A stretch of DNA of 64,000 nucleotides, taken from contig OZ240214.1 of NCBI GenBank assembly GCA_965197575.1, positions 186,001 through 250,000 of the forward strand, in the 5' to 3' direction. Positions 45,259 through 62,427 of this stretch are shown here, in pieces. The position numbers and the translations under genes were made by a program. This DNA comes from VXOI01 sp965197575 (GTDB lineage Bacteria > Chloroflexota > Dehalococcoidia > Lucifugimonadales > UBA3495). The notes below the pieces were generated by a model. That model was not told where the DNA came from. It saw only the letters and a program-made list of their open reading frames with translations, and searched no databases. Numbering within the stretch: the first letter of the stretch is position 1; the number at the start of each line of letters is the position of its first letter.

Positions 45259-46719
45259 AGGGGTGTGACTAGAAGTCGTTGGTATCAGTTCCAAAAGGCT
45301 TCCCACCGGTTGTTGGCTCGCAGGGACCGCAAGGCCAGCATAGGGTTCACCGTCTCCTCCTTCCACCATGCGCCGGGCAACTTCAATCGATCTTGAATCA
45401 CCGGGCGATGCCCTCCTTCCACCGCACCGCTGCCGATGGGCAGACCTTCCCGGCGGGCGGCGGCGTAATCCAGCTGTCCCTGCCGGTTCTCCAGGTATCC
45501 CGCCAGCCGGTGCAGCGGATGCCCGGCGTTTGCTCCCGACCGGCTCCGGCATTCGGCTACCACCCCGGCCACCTCGCCCTGGTCAATGCGGCTCGCCTGC
45601 ACTCCGGCCCAAGCCCTGGCCGCTGCGGCGTCGCCCGGCGACAGGGCAGACGCCCCCTCATGCAGGTGTTCCAAAAGATGGTAGCGGTCCAGCAGAAAGC
45701 GCTGCCTGGGGAAGACCGGCGCCACCTGCTGCGCAATCCAGGGCGCCCCGTCTCCCACGCCATGCACCCAAGTGCCGTCCCCATACCCCTGCTGGAGCGC
45801 CAGGGCAAACATCTGCTCTCCCGTCCGTTGGGGAGGGCCCATAGCCGCGGCGTAGCGCCGTTCCCCTCCACCCAACGTCTCCACCAGGCTCAGCCGCACT
45901 TCCCGCCACTGGGTCTTTCTGACCCGTTTGGGACGCCCCCCAAGACTCACTCCACCCGCCGGGCCGGGCTCCAGCTTCCCAGTGCGCACCATGCTGCCAT
46001 CGGTCTCCACGATCAGCCACGGCGGCCCAGGCCGGCGGCTGCGCTGCCCCTCGTAGCTGGCAATGGCCTCCCGCTCCTCCCGCTCCACAAATCCGCCAGC
46101 TCTTTCCGCTTGTTGCAGCACCACTTCCCGGACACTGCTGCGGTGCAACCGGACGCCGTAGTGTTCCTTCAGTTGCCGGCTGGCCCGCTCAAAGGACCTT
46201 TCCGCCCCAAAGTCGCTTAAGGCCCGTTGCAAGGCCAATGACTTGCCTCGACCCCGCAATCCGGTCAACTCTTGGAAAGGCCGGTGGCCCACCGCCGGCG
46301 GAGGCTCCTGGGGGCAACGCAGATAGGGGGCTTGCACTTCAATCCGTCCGAAGAGGCTTAACCACGCCAGGGGTTGCCACCGGTGCAGGTGCCGCCTTCC
46401 CCCGCAGCCGGGACAAAAGGGTCCTGAGCTTTTGCTTGCTCAGCCTTCACCTCAGCCCAGGTTTGCATCATCCGCCGGCCCATTTGCCGGGTGAACTGGA
46501 TAACCTCTTCCTCCCAAGCGTCCGGGTCCCAATGCCCAGCTTCCCCTTCGTCCACTTCCTGGGCCAGGGCTTCCCGCATCTCCCCAATGGCTCGTTCCAT
46601 AATCTCCTGCATTATCCGCTGCATCACCCCTCCATCCGCATTGTTTCCATTTATCAGCAGACTGCCAATCCTGGCCTACTTTGTAAACTCCCTTTCCCAA
46701 CCACTTTCAGTCACACCCG
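45259..46719 (-). mobile_element. ISKra4-family element
   Basis: Ends AGGGGTGTGACTAGAAGTCG and, reverse-complemented, CCGGGTGTGACTGAAAGTGG form an imperfect inverted repeat around the two-part transposase gene. Confidence 0.75.
45285..46627 (-). CDS. ISKra4 transposase with CCCTTTT -1 frameshift signal
   Basis: orfA (46627-46358) is MMQRIMQEIMERAIGEM. At 46421-46415 the slippery heptamer C_CCT_TTT lies in phase, and the -1 frame gives FCPGCGGRRHLHRWQP (zinc finger), then LIVETDGSMVR, GDGAPWI, FLLDRYHLLEHL and LPIGSGAVEGG, ending RWEAFWN at 45285. These are the ISKra4 hallmarks. No other lesion is visible, so the element could be active. Confidence 0.83.
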
Positions 46720-46813
46720 GAGGCGACGCCTGATTTGATTGCTTGGCCCTGCAATGCTACGCTGGTACCGAGAGTCCAACTAAAGCAACCACCCACCCGG
46801 AGGACACCCCCGC

Positions 46814-47101
46814 ATGGCAGGCTACGTTATCGGCAACATCACCATCACCGACCCTGACGCATTCGCCGAGTACGGCAGGCAGGTTCCCGGCACCATCGCC
46901 GCTTATGGCGGGACTTATCTGGTGCGGGGCGGCGCGCCCGAGGCGGTGGAGGGGGACTACAACCCCGTCCGCATTGTGGTATTGCAGTTCGAGAGCGTCG
47001 AACAGGCCAAGAAGTGGTACAACTCCCCGGAGTACACCCCGCTCCGGGAGATGCGGATGAACGCCTCCACCGGCGACCTGTTCTTCGTGGATGGAGTCTA
47101 G
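46814..47101 (+). CDS. DUF1330 family protein
   Basis: 95 aa, ATG 46814 after GGAGG. MAGYVIGNITITDPDAF, YGGTYLVRGG and FESVEQAKKWYNSPEY are characteristic of DUF1330, a small ferredoxin-like (Dabb-type) alpha/beta fold. Function is generally unknown. It marks the first undamaged gene of the core-like region. Confidence 0.88.
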   Translation: MAGYVIGNITITDPDAFAEYGRQVPGTIAAYGGTYLVRGGAPEAVEGDYNPVRIVVLQFESVEQAKKWYNSPEYTPLREMRMNASTGDLFFVDGV

Positions 47102-47175
47102 GTTTCGTGTCCAGGCTCTGGCCGCGGGGGTCGCGCCAAGCCAATGACCGAGCGTTAACGGCGGGCCGATAGGCA

Positions 47176-49494
47176 ATGGTAACGAGCGAGAAGGAAACGG
47201 AGCGGCTGACCTTCCCAGTGGGCGGGATGACCTGCGCCGCCTGCGTTTACCACGTGGAGTCGGCCCTGAAGGGAGTGCCCGGCGTCCACGGCGTGTCCGT
47301 CAGCTTGGGCGCAGAACGGGCGTCCGTCGACTTCGCTCCCGGCGTCGCCAGCTTCGACGATCTGCAACGGGCCGTAGAACACGCGGGCTACCGGGCGGAA
47401 AGGACCGACGAGTTAGGCGGCGTCCAACGGGAGCTGGAACGTCTGTCCCGTGCCGATGAGACGAGGGCGCTGCGCAACCGGCTGCTCTTCGCTGGCGTCG
47501 GCGCGATACTGTTATTCTTGGGCACCTTCGGCGGCTTCCCGTGGGTGTTGCGCCTGATGGGGCTGGGCTACTACCCATTCCTGCTGTGGGCTTTGGCCAC
47601 GCCGGTGCTCTTTTGGGCCGGGGCCAGCTTCTACAGCACCGGACTCGCCGCCGTGCGGCACGGCACGGCCAATATGTTCACCCTGTTCGCTTTGGGCACC
47701 ATTGCCGCCTATGCCTACAGCGTGGTGGTCGTGCTGCTGGACGTTTTCGCTCCGAGCGTTCTGGCCAACGCCGGCATCCAGCCCAAAGTTTATTTCGAGA
47801 CTGCGGCGATCATCGTCGCATTGATACTGCTGGGCCGATACCTGGAAAGCCGCGCCCGCGGCCAGACCTCCGAGGCCATCCGGCGGCTCATGGGCCTCCG
47901 CGCCACCTCGGCACGGGTGGTGCGGGATGGCGGGGAGTTCGACGTTCCGGTCGAGGAGGTGGCTCCCGGCGACATCGTCTTGGTGCGGCCGGGCGAAAAA
48001 GTCCCGGTGGACGGCGAAGTCACCGACGGCTACTCCTCCGTAGACGAGTCGATGCTGACCGGCGAAAGTATGCCTCTGGACAAGGGGCCTGGCGCGCTGG
48101 TCTACGGCGCAACCCTCAATCTTCAGGGCGCGTTCTACTACCGGGTCCTGAAGGTCGCCAGCGACACTGTGCTGGCCCAGATCATCCGGCTGGTGGAGGA
48201 AGCCCAGGCCTCGAAAGCGCCCATCCAGCGTTTGGCCGACCGCGTCGCCTCCGTTTTCGTTCCGTCCGTCATCGCCGTTGCCTTGGCGGCGTTCCTTTTC
48301 TGGCTGCTGTTGGGACCCGATCCCGCCTTGACCTTCGCCACGCTGGTCTTCGTGGCGGTGCTGATCATTGCTTGCCCGTGCGCCTTGGGCTTGGCCACGC
48401 CGACCGCCATCATCGTCGGCACCGGGAAGGGCGCGGAGCAGGGAGTGTTGGTGAAGCAGGCCGTGGCCTTGGAAACCGCCCACCGGGTGGACACGGTAGT
48501 GCTGGACAAGACCGGCACCCTCACCACCGGGAAGCCGGTCGTAACCGATCTCGCGCCGAGGGGCGTGGGCGAGCAGGAACTGCTCTTGCTGGCTGCCTCG
48601 GCGGAGCGCGGTTCGGAACACCCGTTGGCCGAGGCGATAGTCGGGGAGGCGCACCGCCGGGGTCTCGCCCTGCATACCATGTCCGGCTTCCGCAACATAC
48701 CGGGCAAGGGCGTCGAGGCGCGGATCGACGGGAGCGTCGTCCGGCTGGGCAACCGGGCGCTCATGGACGAAAGCGCGGTCGCCCTGGACGGCTTGGTCGA
48801 GTTTTCGGAGTCGATGGCCGAACAGGGAAAGACGACGATGTTCCTGGCTGCCGGGAGCGATGCTAAGGGCGCAATCGCCGTCGCGGATACGCTGAAGCCC
48901 GAGGCCAAGGCTGGCGTGGAGCGGCTGCGGGACATGGGGCTGTCGGTGGGGATGCTCACCGGCGACAACCACCGGACCGCCCACGCCATAGCCGGTCAAC
49001 TGGGCGTCGACTGGGTAAAGGCCGAGGTGCTGCCGCAAGACAAAGCCGACATTGTCCGCAGCTTGCAGGCAGAAGGACGGGTGGTAGCGATGGTCGGCGA
49101 CGGGATCAACGATTCCCCGGCGCTGGCCCAAGCGGACGTCGGGATGGCGATGGGCGGCGGCACCGACATCGCCGCGGAGTCGGGGGACATCACCCTGATG
49201 CGGGGCGACGTTGGCAGCGTGGCCACTGCCCTGGTCTTGAGCCGCCAGACCATCCGCACCATCAAGCAGAACCTGTTCTGGGCCTTCTTCTACAACGTGC
49301 TGCTGGTCCCGGTGGCCGCTGGAGCGTTGTTCCCGGTCTTTCTGGCCGTCGGCGGCGTGCCCGCTTCCCTGGAATTCTTCTTCGGCCAGCAGGGGTTTCT
49401 CAACCCGGTGCTGGCGGCCCTGGCCATGGCCTTCAGTTCGGTGACGGTGATCACCAACTCCCTCCGGCTGCGCGGGTCTACACTGTACGGATGA
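47176..49494 (+). CDS. copA: Copper-translocating P1B-type ATPase CopA
   Basis: 772 aa. An N-terminal heavy-metal-associated domain holds GMTCAAC. Transmembrane helices follow, with CPCALGLATP as the P1B-1 copper signature. Then come the actuator TGES, phosphorylation site DKTGT, the nucleotide-binding SEHPLAEAI, and hinge GDGINDSPAL. It exports Cu(I) from the cytosol. One metal-binding domain only. A YHS protein gene follows at once; no CsoR or CueR regulator is visible. Confidence 0.93.
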   Translation: MVTSEKETERLTFPVGGMTCAACVYHVESALKGVPGVHGVSVSLGAERASVDFAPGVASFDDLQRAVEHAGYRAERTDELGGVQRELERLSRADETRALRNRLLFAGVGAILLFLGTFGGFPWVLRLMGLGYYPFLLWALATPVLFWAGASFYSTGLAAVRHGTANMFTLFALGTIAAYAYSVVVVLLDVFAPSVLANAGIQPKVYFETAAIIVALILLGRYLESRARGQTSEAIRRLMGLRATSARVVRDGGEFDVPVEEVAPGDIVLVRPGEKVPVDGEVTDGYSSVDESMLTGESMPLDKGPGALVYGATLNLQGAFYYRVLKVASDTVLAQIIRLVEEAQASKAPIQRLADRVASVFVPSVIAVALAAFLFWLLLGPDPALTFATLVFVAVLIIACPCALGLATPTAIIVGTGKGAEQGVLVKQAVALETAHRVDTVVLDKTGTLTTGKPVVTDLAPRGVGEQELLLLAASAERGSEHPLAEAIVGEAHRRGLALHTMSGFRNIPGKGVEARIDGSVVRLGNRALMDESAVALDGLVEFSESMAEQGKTTMFLAAGSDAKGAIAVADTLKPEAKAGVERLRDMGLSVGMLTGDNHRTAHAIAGQLGVDWVKAEVLPQDKADIVRSLQAEGRVVAMVGDGINDSPALAQADVGMAMGGGTDIAAESGDITLMRGDVGSVATALVLSRQTIRTIKQNLFWAFFYNVLLVPVAAGALFPVFLAVGGVPASLEFFFGQQGFLNPVLAALAMAFSSVTVITNSLRLRGSTLYG

Positions 49495-49504
49495 GGTGCC
49501 AGCA

Positions 49505-49765
49505 ATGGCCATAGCGACAGACCCGGTCTGCCTGATGGAGGTCGATACGGATAACCCGCCGGGCGGGCAGAGCGATTATCAAGGCACAAGCTACTATTTC
49601 TGTAGCCCCGGTTGCAAGGTGGCCTTCGATCGAGACCCGGAACACATGCTTTCCGGCGAGGGCGTGGTGCCGATGGACCACGGCAGCCACGGCCAAGCTC
49701 CCGCCCCCGGCGGGATCATGGGGTTCTTCCGGCGGCTCTTCGGCTCGAAGCCCCCGTCCGATTGA
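49505..49765 (+). CDS. YHS-domain metal-binding protein
   Basis: 86 aa from ATG 49505 (GAGGTG upstream), 10 bp after copA. DPVCLMEVD, YYFCSPGCKVAFDRDPEHML is a YHS/TRASH-type metal-binding module. A histidine-bearing linker and a short basic amphipathic tail follow. Probably co-transcribed with copA and possibly a copper acceptor. GTG 49496 is an alternative start. Confidence 0.85.
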   Translation: MAIATDPVCLMEVDTDNPPGGQSDYQGTSYYFCSPGCKVAFDRDPEHMLSGEGVVPMDHGSHGQAPAPGGIMGFFRRLFGSKPPSD

Positions 49766-49849
49766 TGAGTCAGCCCCGAGTGATGGGCAGGTGCTGCCCG
49801 TAGGCCCTGGCCCGGACCATTCTTAAGCGATTGGCCGAAGGGCAGGCGC

Positions 49850-52465
<2,616 letters not shown>

Positions 52466-52476
52466 AGGTGGCTGTC

Positions 52477-52842
52477 CTAGCCCTGTGGCGAGTTATGGAT
52501 ACGTTCGAGTCTTGCCACGAAATCATGCACAAGCGGGCGGTCGACAGGATATTCGAAGTCTTCCATGAAGCGGTGGTAGAAGTTGTGGTGGAACTTCTCG
52601 GCCACCAGGAACCCGGTGTGTATCTGGTGGTCTCCATACTCTTCTGTAAGCCGCTGGACCGCTTGTCTCATGGCTTGGTGATTGTTCGACGGCCAGCCCC
52701 GCTGGATGATAATTGCCAACAGCGCGTGGGCCGCTGCACCCCACAGCTTCTCAGAACCTTGGAGCAAATCTCCATCGTCGAAATAACGGTCCGCCTCCTC
52801 CAGATACTGGTTTGCCGTTTCTATGTGATCCTGTACTTGCAT
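52477..52842 (-). CDS. PaREP1/HEPN-like small protein
   Basis: 121 aa from ATG 52842 (GGGGGA upstream), 4 bp after the pyrD stop. ANQYLEEADRYFDDGDLLQ, GSEKLWGAAAHALLAI fits the PaREP1/HEPN-like helical family. Placement between pyrD and secA suggests constitutive expression. The conserved RxxxxH RNase motif of toxic HEPN proteins is not evident, so a nuclease role is not supported. Confidence 0.65.
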   Translation of the reverse strand: MQVQDHIETANQYLEEADRYFDDGDLLQGSEKLWGAAAHALLAIIIQRGWPSNNHQAMRQAVQRLTEEYGDHQIHTGFLVAEKFHHNFYHRFMEDFEYPVDRPLVHDFVARLERIHNSPQG

Positions 52843-52846
52843 GGTC

Positions 52847-53843
52847 TTATCCCCCAACTAAAGACGGCCGGGCCGCGCCGCGCAGCTCCGCCAGGCCGGT
52901 TACGCCCGATTCTAACAGGAGTCCCTCCAACTCTTCCATGATGCGCCAAGGGGCGTTCAGACCCACCAGGTTCGCGCTGCCGACCTGCACGGCGGTTGCG
53001 CCGGCGAGGATGTATTCCAGGACGTGCTCGCCGGAGAAGACGCCGCCCACGCCGATAATGGGCACGTCCACCGTCTGCGCCGTTTGATAGACCAAGGCCA
53101 GCGAGATGGGCCGGAGGCCCGGCCCGGACAGCCCGCCCATGATATTCCCCAACACAGGGCGGCGGGTGGCCGGGTTGATGCGCATCGCGGGAATGGTGTT
53201 GCAGAGAGTGAGGGCGTCGGCGCCGCCGTCGACTGCCGCCCGCGCAATTTGGGTGATGTCCGGCACGTTTGGCGACAGCTTGGCCAACACCGGCAGCGCG
53301 GTGTTCTCCTTCACGGCAGCCACCGCGTCCCGCGTGAGGGCAGCGCTATGACTGAACAGCGCGCCGTCCTCCACGTTGGGGCACGAGAGGTTAAGCTCGA
53401 TGCCTTCGAAGCCCGCCACGCCGCGGGTCATCGCCGCCATCTCGGCGAATTCCCCCACGCTGTCGGCGGCGAAGCTGAGCAGCACGGTGGCGTTCCAGCG
53501 CTCCCACTGCGGGGCTAGGTCCCGCATCGCCCCCTCGATGCCGGGGTTGGTCAGCCCGATGGAATTCAGGAACAAGTGGTCGCCCGCATCCCACGCCTCG
53601 CGGAAGGACTCCGGGTGCCACCGGGGTTCCGGGTTCCCTTCCCGCGGCTGCCGCGTGACGGTCTTGGGAATCACCGCCCCGAGTTGGGAGAGGTCCATTC
53701 CGGCGGTCAGGCCCCTGCCGTAGCCGTCGTAGCCCAGCGTGCCGGAGGCTATCATCACCGGGTTGGACAGCTTCAGGGGCCGGGGGCTGCCAGGGGCCAG
53801 GTCTATCGATAAGTCCGGCCCCTGGAATGTTGAGTCTGCCAGG

Positions 53844-53860
<17 letters not shown>
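52847..53860 (-). CDS. pyrD: Dihydroorotate dehydrogenase, class 1
   Basis: 337 aa. Oxidises dihydroorotate to orotate in pyrimidine synthesis. NPVMIASGTLGYDGYG, KTVTRQPREGNPEPR, FLNSIGLTNPG, ELNLSCPNVE (the Cys marks class 1), KLSPNV, and the FMN-phosphate loop IIGVGGVFSGEHVLEY. ATG 53860 overlaps the rpoC 3' end by 17 bp. Without pyrK nearby, class 1B versus 1A cannot be fixed. Confidence 0.9.
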
Positions 53861-58396
<4,536 letters not shown>

Positions 58397-58397
<1 letters not shown>

Positions 58398-61300
58398 TAA
58401 ATCGTCTCCAGAGACTGGAATAGCTCGGTGTCGCCAGCGATGCTCTGGCTCAGGGGCGCCCGTTTGTCTTCGTTCAACAGTTGGACCGCCAAGCCCAGGC
58501 TTTGCAGTTCCTTCAACAGCACGTTGAAGGACTCCGGCACGCCCGGCTGGCCGATGGGTTCGCCTTTGACGACGGCCTCGTAGGTCTTGACCCGGCCGGC
58601 CACGTCGTCGGACTTGACGGTGAGCACCTCCTGAAGGTTGTAGGCTGCGCTGTAGGCTTCCAGGGCCCAGACTTCCATCTCGCCGAACCTTTGCCCGCCG
58701 AATTGGGCCTTACCACCGAGGGGCTGCTGGGTGATCATGGAGTAGGGGCCGGTGGAGCGCGCGTGAATCTTGTCCTCCACCAAGTGAATGAGCTTGAGGA
58801 TATAGATGCTGCCCACTGTCACCAGTTGGTCGAAGGTCTCGCCGCTGCGGCCATCGTAAAGCTCGAACTTGCCGAAGGTGGGCGGGGCTATCCGCCGCTC
58901 GCGGTGAACGTCGAGGGCCAGGTTGTACATCGCCTCCTTGTCCAGCCCGGAGGGGTCTTCCCCGGCCTCTTCGTCGAGCCACAACCGCAAGCAGGCTTCC
59001 TGGGCCACGCCCGTCCGGGAGTCGTCGAACAGGTCCGTGAAGTCGTAGCCCCGCTCCCTCAGCCAGCGGGCGATCTTCCGTTGATTGGCTTCCCCGTGGC
59101 CGTTGCCATTCCCGTTGCCGTTCGCGGCTGCGCCGGCCTTCTCGGCGAACCAGATGCGGGCCAGGGAGTCTTCAATGGCGTCGTCGTCGGCCCCGTCGAA
59201 CACCGGCGTCTTGGCCCGGAAGCCGAGTTGGTCGGCGGCCCGGCCCAAGTGGGTCTCAAGCACCTGCCCCAGGTTCATCCGCGAGGGAACGCCGATGGGG
59301 TTGAGGATGATGTCCACCGGGGTGCCATCCTCCAGATAGGGCATGTCCTCTTCGGGCAGGATGCGGGCCACGACCCCCTTGTTGCCGTGGCGTCCGGCCA
59401 TCTTGTCGCCGACCGAAATCTTGCGGGTCTGGGCGATCCACACCCGCACGGCTTCGTTGACGCCGGGGGAAAGGTCGTCCCGGTTCTCCCGGTTGAGCAC
59501 CTTGACGTCGATGACCTTGCCGCGTTCGCCGTGGGGCACGCGCAGGGAGGTGTCCTTAACGTCGCGGGACTTCTCGCCGAAGATGGCCCGCAACAGCTTT
59601 TCCTCCGCGGTCAGCTCGGTTTCGCCCTTGGGCGTCACCTTGCCCACCAGGATGTCGCCGGGGCCAACGTCGGCGCCGACGCGGATGATGCCGCGCTCGT
59701 CCAGGTCCCGCAGGCTGTTCTCCCCGACGTTGGGGATGTCGCGGGTGATCTCCTCGGGGCCCAGCTTGGTCTCGCGGGCCTCCATCTCGTGCTTTTCGAT
59801 GTGGATCGAGGTGAAATAGTCGTCCCGGTAGAGGCGCTCACTGACGATGATCGCGTCCTCGTAGTTGTAGCCTTCCCAAGACATGAAGGCCACCAGCACG
59901 TTCTGGCCCAAGGCCAGCTCGCCGTGGTCGGTGGAAGATGAATCGGCCAACACCGAGCCGACCTCCACTTTGTCGCCCCTGGTGGCGATGGGCCGCTGGT
60001 CGAAGCAGGTGCCCTGGTTGGTGCGGGAGAACTTGATCAGCGGGTGCGGGTGCTCCTGGCCTTCGCCGTCGGTGACTATGATCTCCCGCCCGTTGACCGA
60101 CGAGACCACGCCGGCCACCTGAGAAGTAACCAACTGGCCGCTGTCCCGCGCCACCCGGTCCTCGATGCCGGTGCCGACCGTCGGCGCTTGGGGCCGCAGC
60201 AGGGGCACGGCCTGACGCTGCATGTTCGAGCCCATCAATGCCCGGTTAGCGTCGTCGTGTTCCAGGAAGGGTATCAACGCCGCCGAGACGCTCATAATCT
60301 GCATGGGCGAAACGTCCATCAGATCGGCGAGGTAGGGCGGTTCTTGGGTGTACTGGTCGGCGACCCGGATCTCCACCCGCTCCTCGACGAACTGGTTGAG
60401 CTCGTCGAGCTTGGCGTTGGCCTGAGCGATCCGGTGGTCCTCTTCCTGGTCGGCCGAGAGGTAGACGACGTGTTCCTGGCCCTTGCCCACGAAGGGCTTG
60501 ACCTTGATCATGGTCCCTTCGGGCAGGGCCTTGATGGCGTTGATCTTGTTGGGCCTTATGACCACCCCCTCGCCCACGACGATGCCCCCGTTAGGGTCTT
60601 TCACCGCCTCGGTGACGGTGCGGTCCCGCAGGTCGTTGGAGTCCTTGGGCAGTTCGCGCAACACTTGGCGGTAGGGCGATTCGATGAACCCGTAAGCGTT
60701 CACCCTGGCATAGGACGCCAGCGAGCTGAGCAGCCCGATGTTGGGCCCTTCCGGGGTCTCGATAGGGCAGATCCGCCCGTAGTGGGAGAAGTGAACGTCC
60801 CGAACGTCGAAACCGGCCCGCTCACGCGAGAGGCCGCCGGGGCCGAGGGCGGAAAGACGCCGCTTGTGCGTCAATTCGGCCAAGGGGTTGGTCTGGTCCA
60901 TGAACTGGGACAACTGGGAGCCGCCGAAGAACTCCCGGACGGCGGCCACCACCGGGCGGATGTTGACCAGCCCTTGAGGCGCGGCGATTTCCGGGTCGAC
61001 CAGGGTCATCTTTTCCTTGACCATGCGCTCCATGCGGAGCAGGCCGACGCGGACCTGGTTCTGCACCAGTTCGCCCACGGCCCGCACGCGGCGGTTGCCC
61101 AAGTGGTCGATGTCGTCGGGTTGTCCCTCGCCTTGGTTGATACGGATCATGGTGCGAATGACCGCCACCACGTCGTCCAAGGAGAGGGTCATAAGGTCGT
61201 TGTCTTCCGGCCGGCCCAAGCGCCGGTTCAGCTTATAGCGGCCCACGCGGCCCAGATCGTAGCGCCGTCCCTCGAAGAACAGGTTGTTGATCAGGTTCCG

Positions 61301-62179
61301 TGAATTCTCCAGGCTGGGCGGTTCCCCCGGCCGCAGGCGGCGGTAGAATTCCACCTGGGCGGCCGCGATGCGGCGGGCGGCCGGGCTGTCGTACTCTTTA
61401 TCCGGGTGCAGCCACGCCCACAGCGAGCGCAGGTCGTCCTCGCGGTACGACAGGTCCCGGGACTCGACCGCCGGGTCGCGGTCCAGCGTGGACTGCATGT
61501 ATTTGTGGTTCTCGGCGGTGTCGATGTCGGCGAACAGGTCAAGTATGTCCTCGTCGTTGGCCACGCCCAAGGCTCGCAGGAAGATGCTGGCCGACACCTT
61601 GCGCTTGCGGTCGACCTTCACCGAAAGAACGTCCTTGCTGCTGGTCTCGAACTCCAGCCAAGCCCCGCGGGAGGGTATCAGCTTGGCCAGGCACAGGTTG
61701 CGGTTGCTCACCGGGTTGCGCTCGTAGACGAAGTAGATGCCCGGAGAGCGCACCAACTGGGAGACGACCACCCGCTCCGCCCCGTTGATGATAAAGGTGC
61801 CGTTGTGCGTCATCATCGGGATGTCGCCCATGAAGATCTCTTGTTCCTTGATCTCCCCGGTCTCCTTCATAACCAGGCGGGTCTTGATCCAAAGAGGCTG
61901 GGAGAAGGTGATCTCCCGCTCCTTGGTCTCCTGCGGAGAGTACTTGGGGTCGCGGAAATGGTGGTCCAGGAAGTGAAGCTCGTACTTCTTGCCGGTGTAA
62001 TCGGTGATCGGCGAGATTTCCTGATATACTTCCGAGAGTCCTTCGGCCCGGAACCAGTCGTAGGACTGGATCTGGCTCTGGATGAGGTTGGGCACTTCCA
62101 GCACTTGGGGAATGCGCGCGTAAGATCGGACATCCTGCAATTGCATATGATGCCCAATACGAGCAGGAGACAAAGCCAT
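58397..62179 (-). CDS. rpoB: RNA polymerase subunit beta
   Basis: 1260 aa from ATG 62179 (AAGGAG 7 bases upstream); an in-frame extension to 62230 has no ribosome site. The rifampicin pocket reads SQLSQFMDQTNPLAELTHKR and RLSALGPGG, with no common resistance substitution seen by eye. C-terminal hallmarks GGKAQFGGQRFGEMEVWALEA are present. An insertion of roughly 85 residues (DNA about 58870-59170), including a run of NG repeats, separates the FDGA motif from KFELYDGRSGE. No rplJ/rplL genes lie upstream. Confidence 0.96.
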
Positions 62180-62329
62180 TACCTTTCTCCTTAACGTGAG
62201 TGGGTACGTTGGGCCGTATGGCCGGGGCACACGAATGGATAGGCGGCGGACAAACGAATATGCCGAGGGTGGTGTACCGGGGATTGAGAGCCTGAAATCG
62301 TCACTTGCGGCATACGCCAGTAAACTCCA

Positions 62330-62357
62330 AGTATATAACGGTCCCGCGAGTTGTCAA
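62330..62357 (-). promoter_or_regulatory. Sigma70-type promoter of the rpoB operon
   Basis: On the minus strand TTGACA (62357-62352), a 16-base spacer and TATACT (62335-62330) match the consensus almost perfectly. This would give a leader of about 145 bases before rpoB ATG 62179. Confidence 0.75.
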
Positions 62358-62427
62358 CCCGTTTGCCCACGGATTTTTCGGTCTTTCTTAACATCCGGCT
62401 CCCTCCTTTCCAAGATTCATCTTACTC

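Noticed and set aside
47512..49512. 666-codon minus-strand open frame opposite copA
   Set aside because: Antisense shadow; the plus strand carries every CopA motif.
52477..52842. HEPN toxin of a toxin-antitoxin system
   Set aside because: No RxxxxH catalytic motif and no nucleotidyltransferase partner; it sits in a housekeeping operon.
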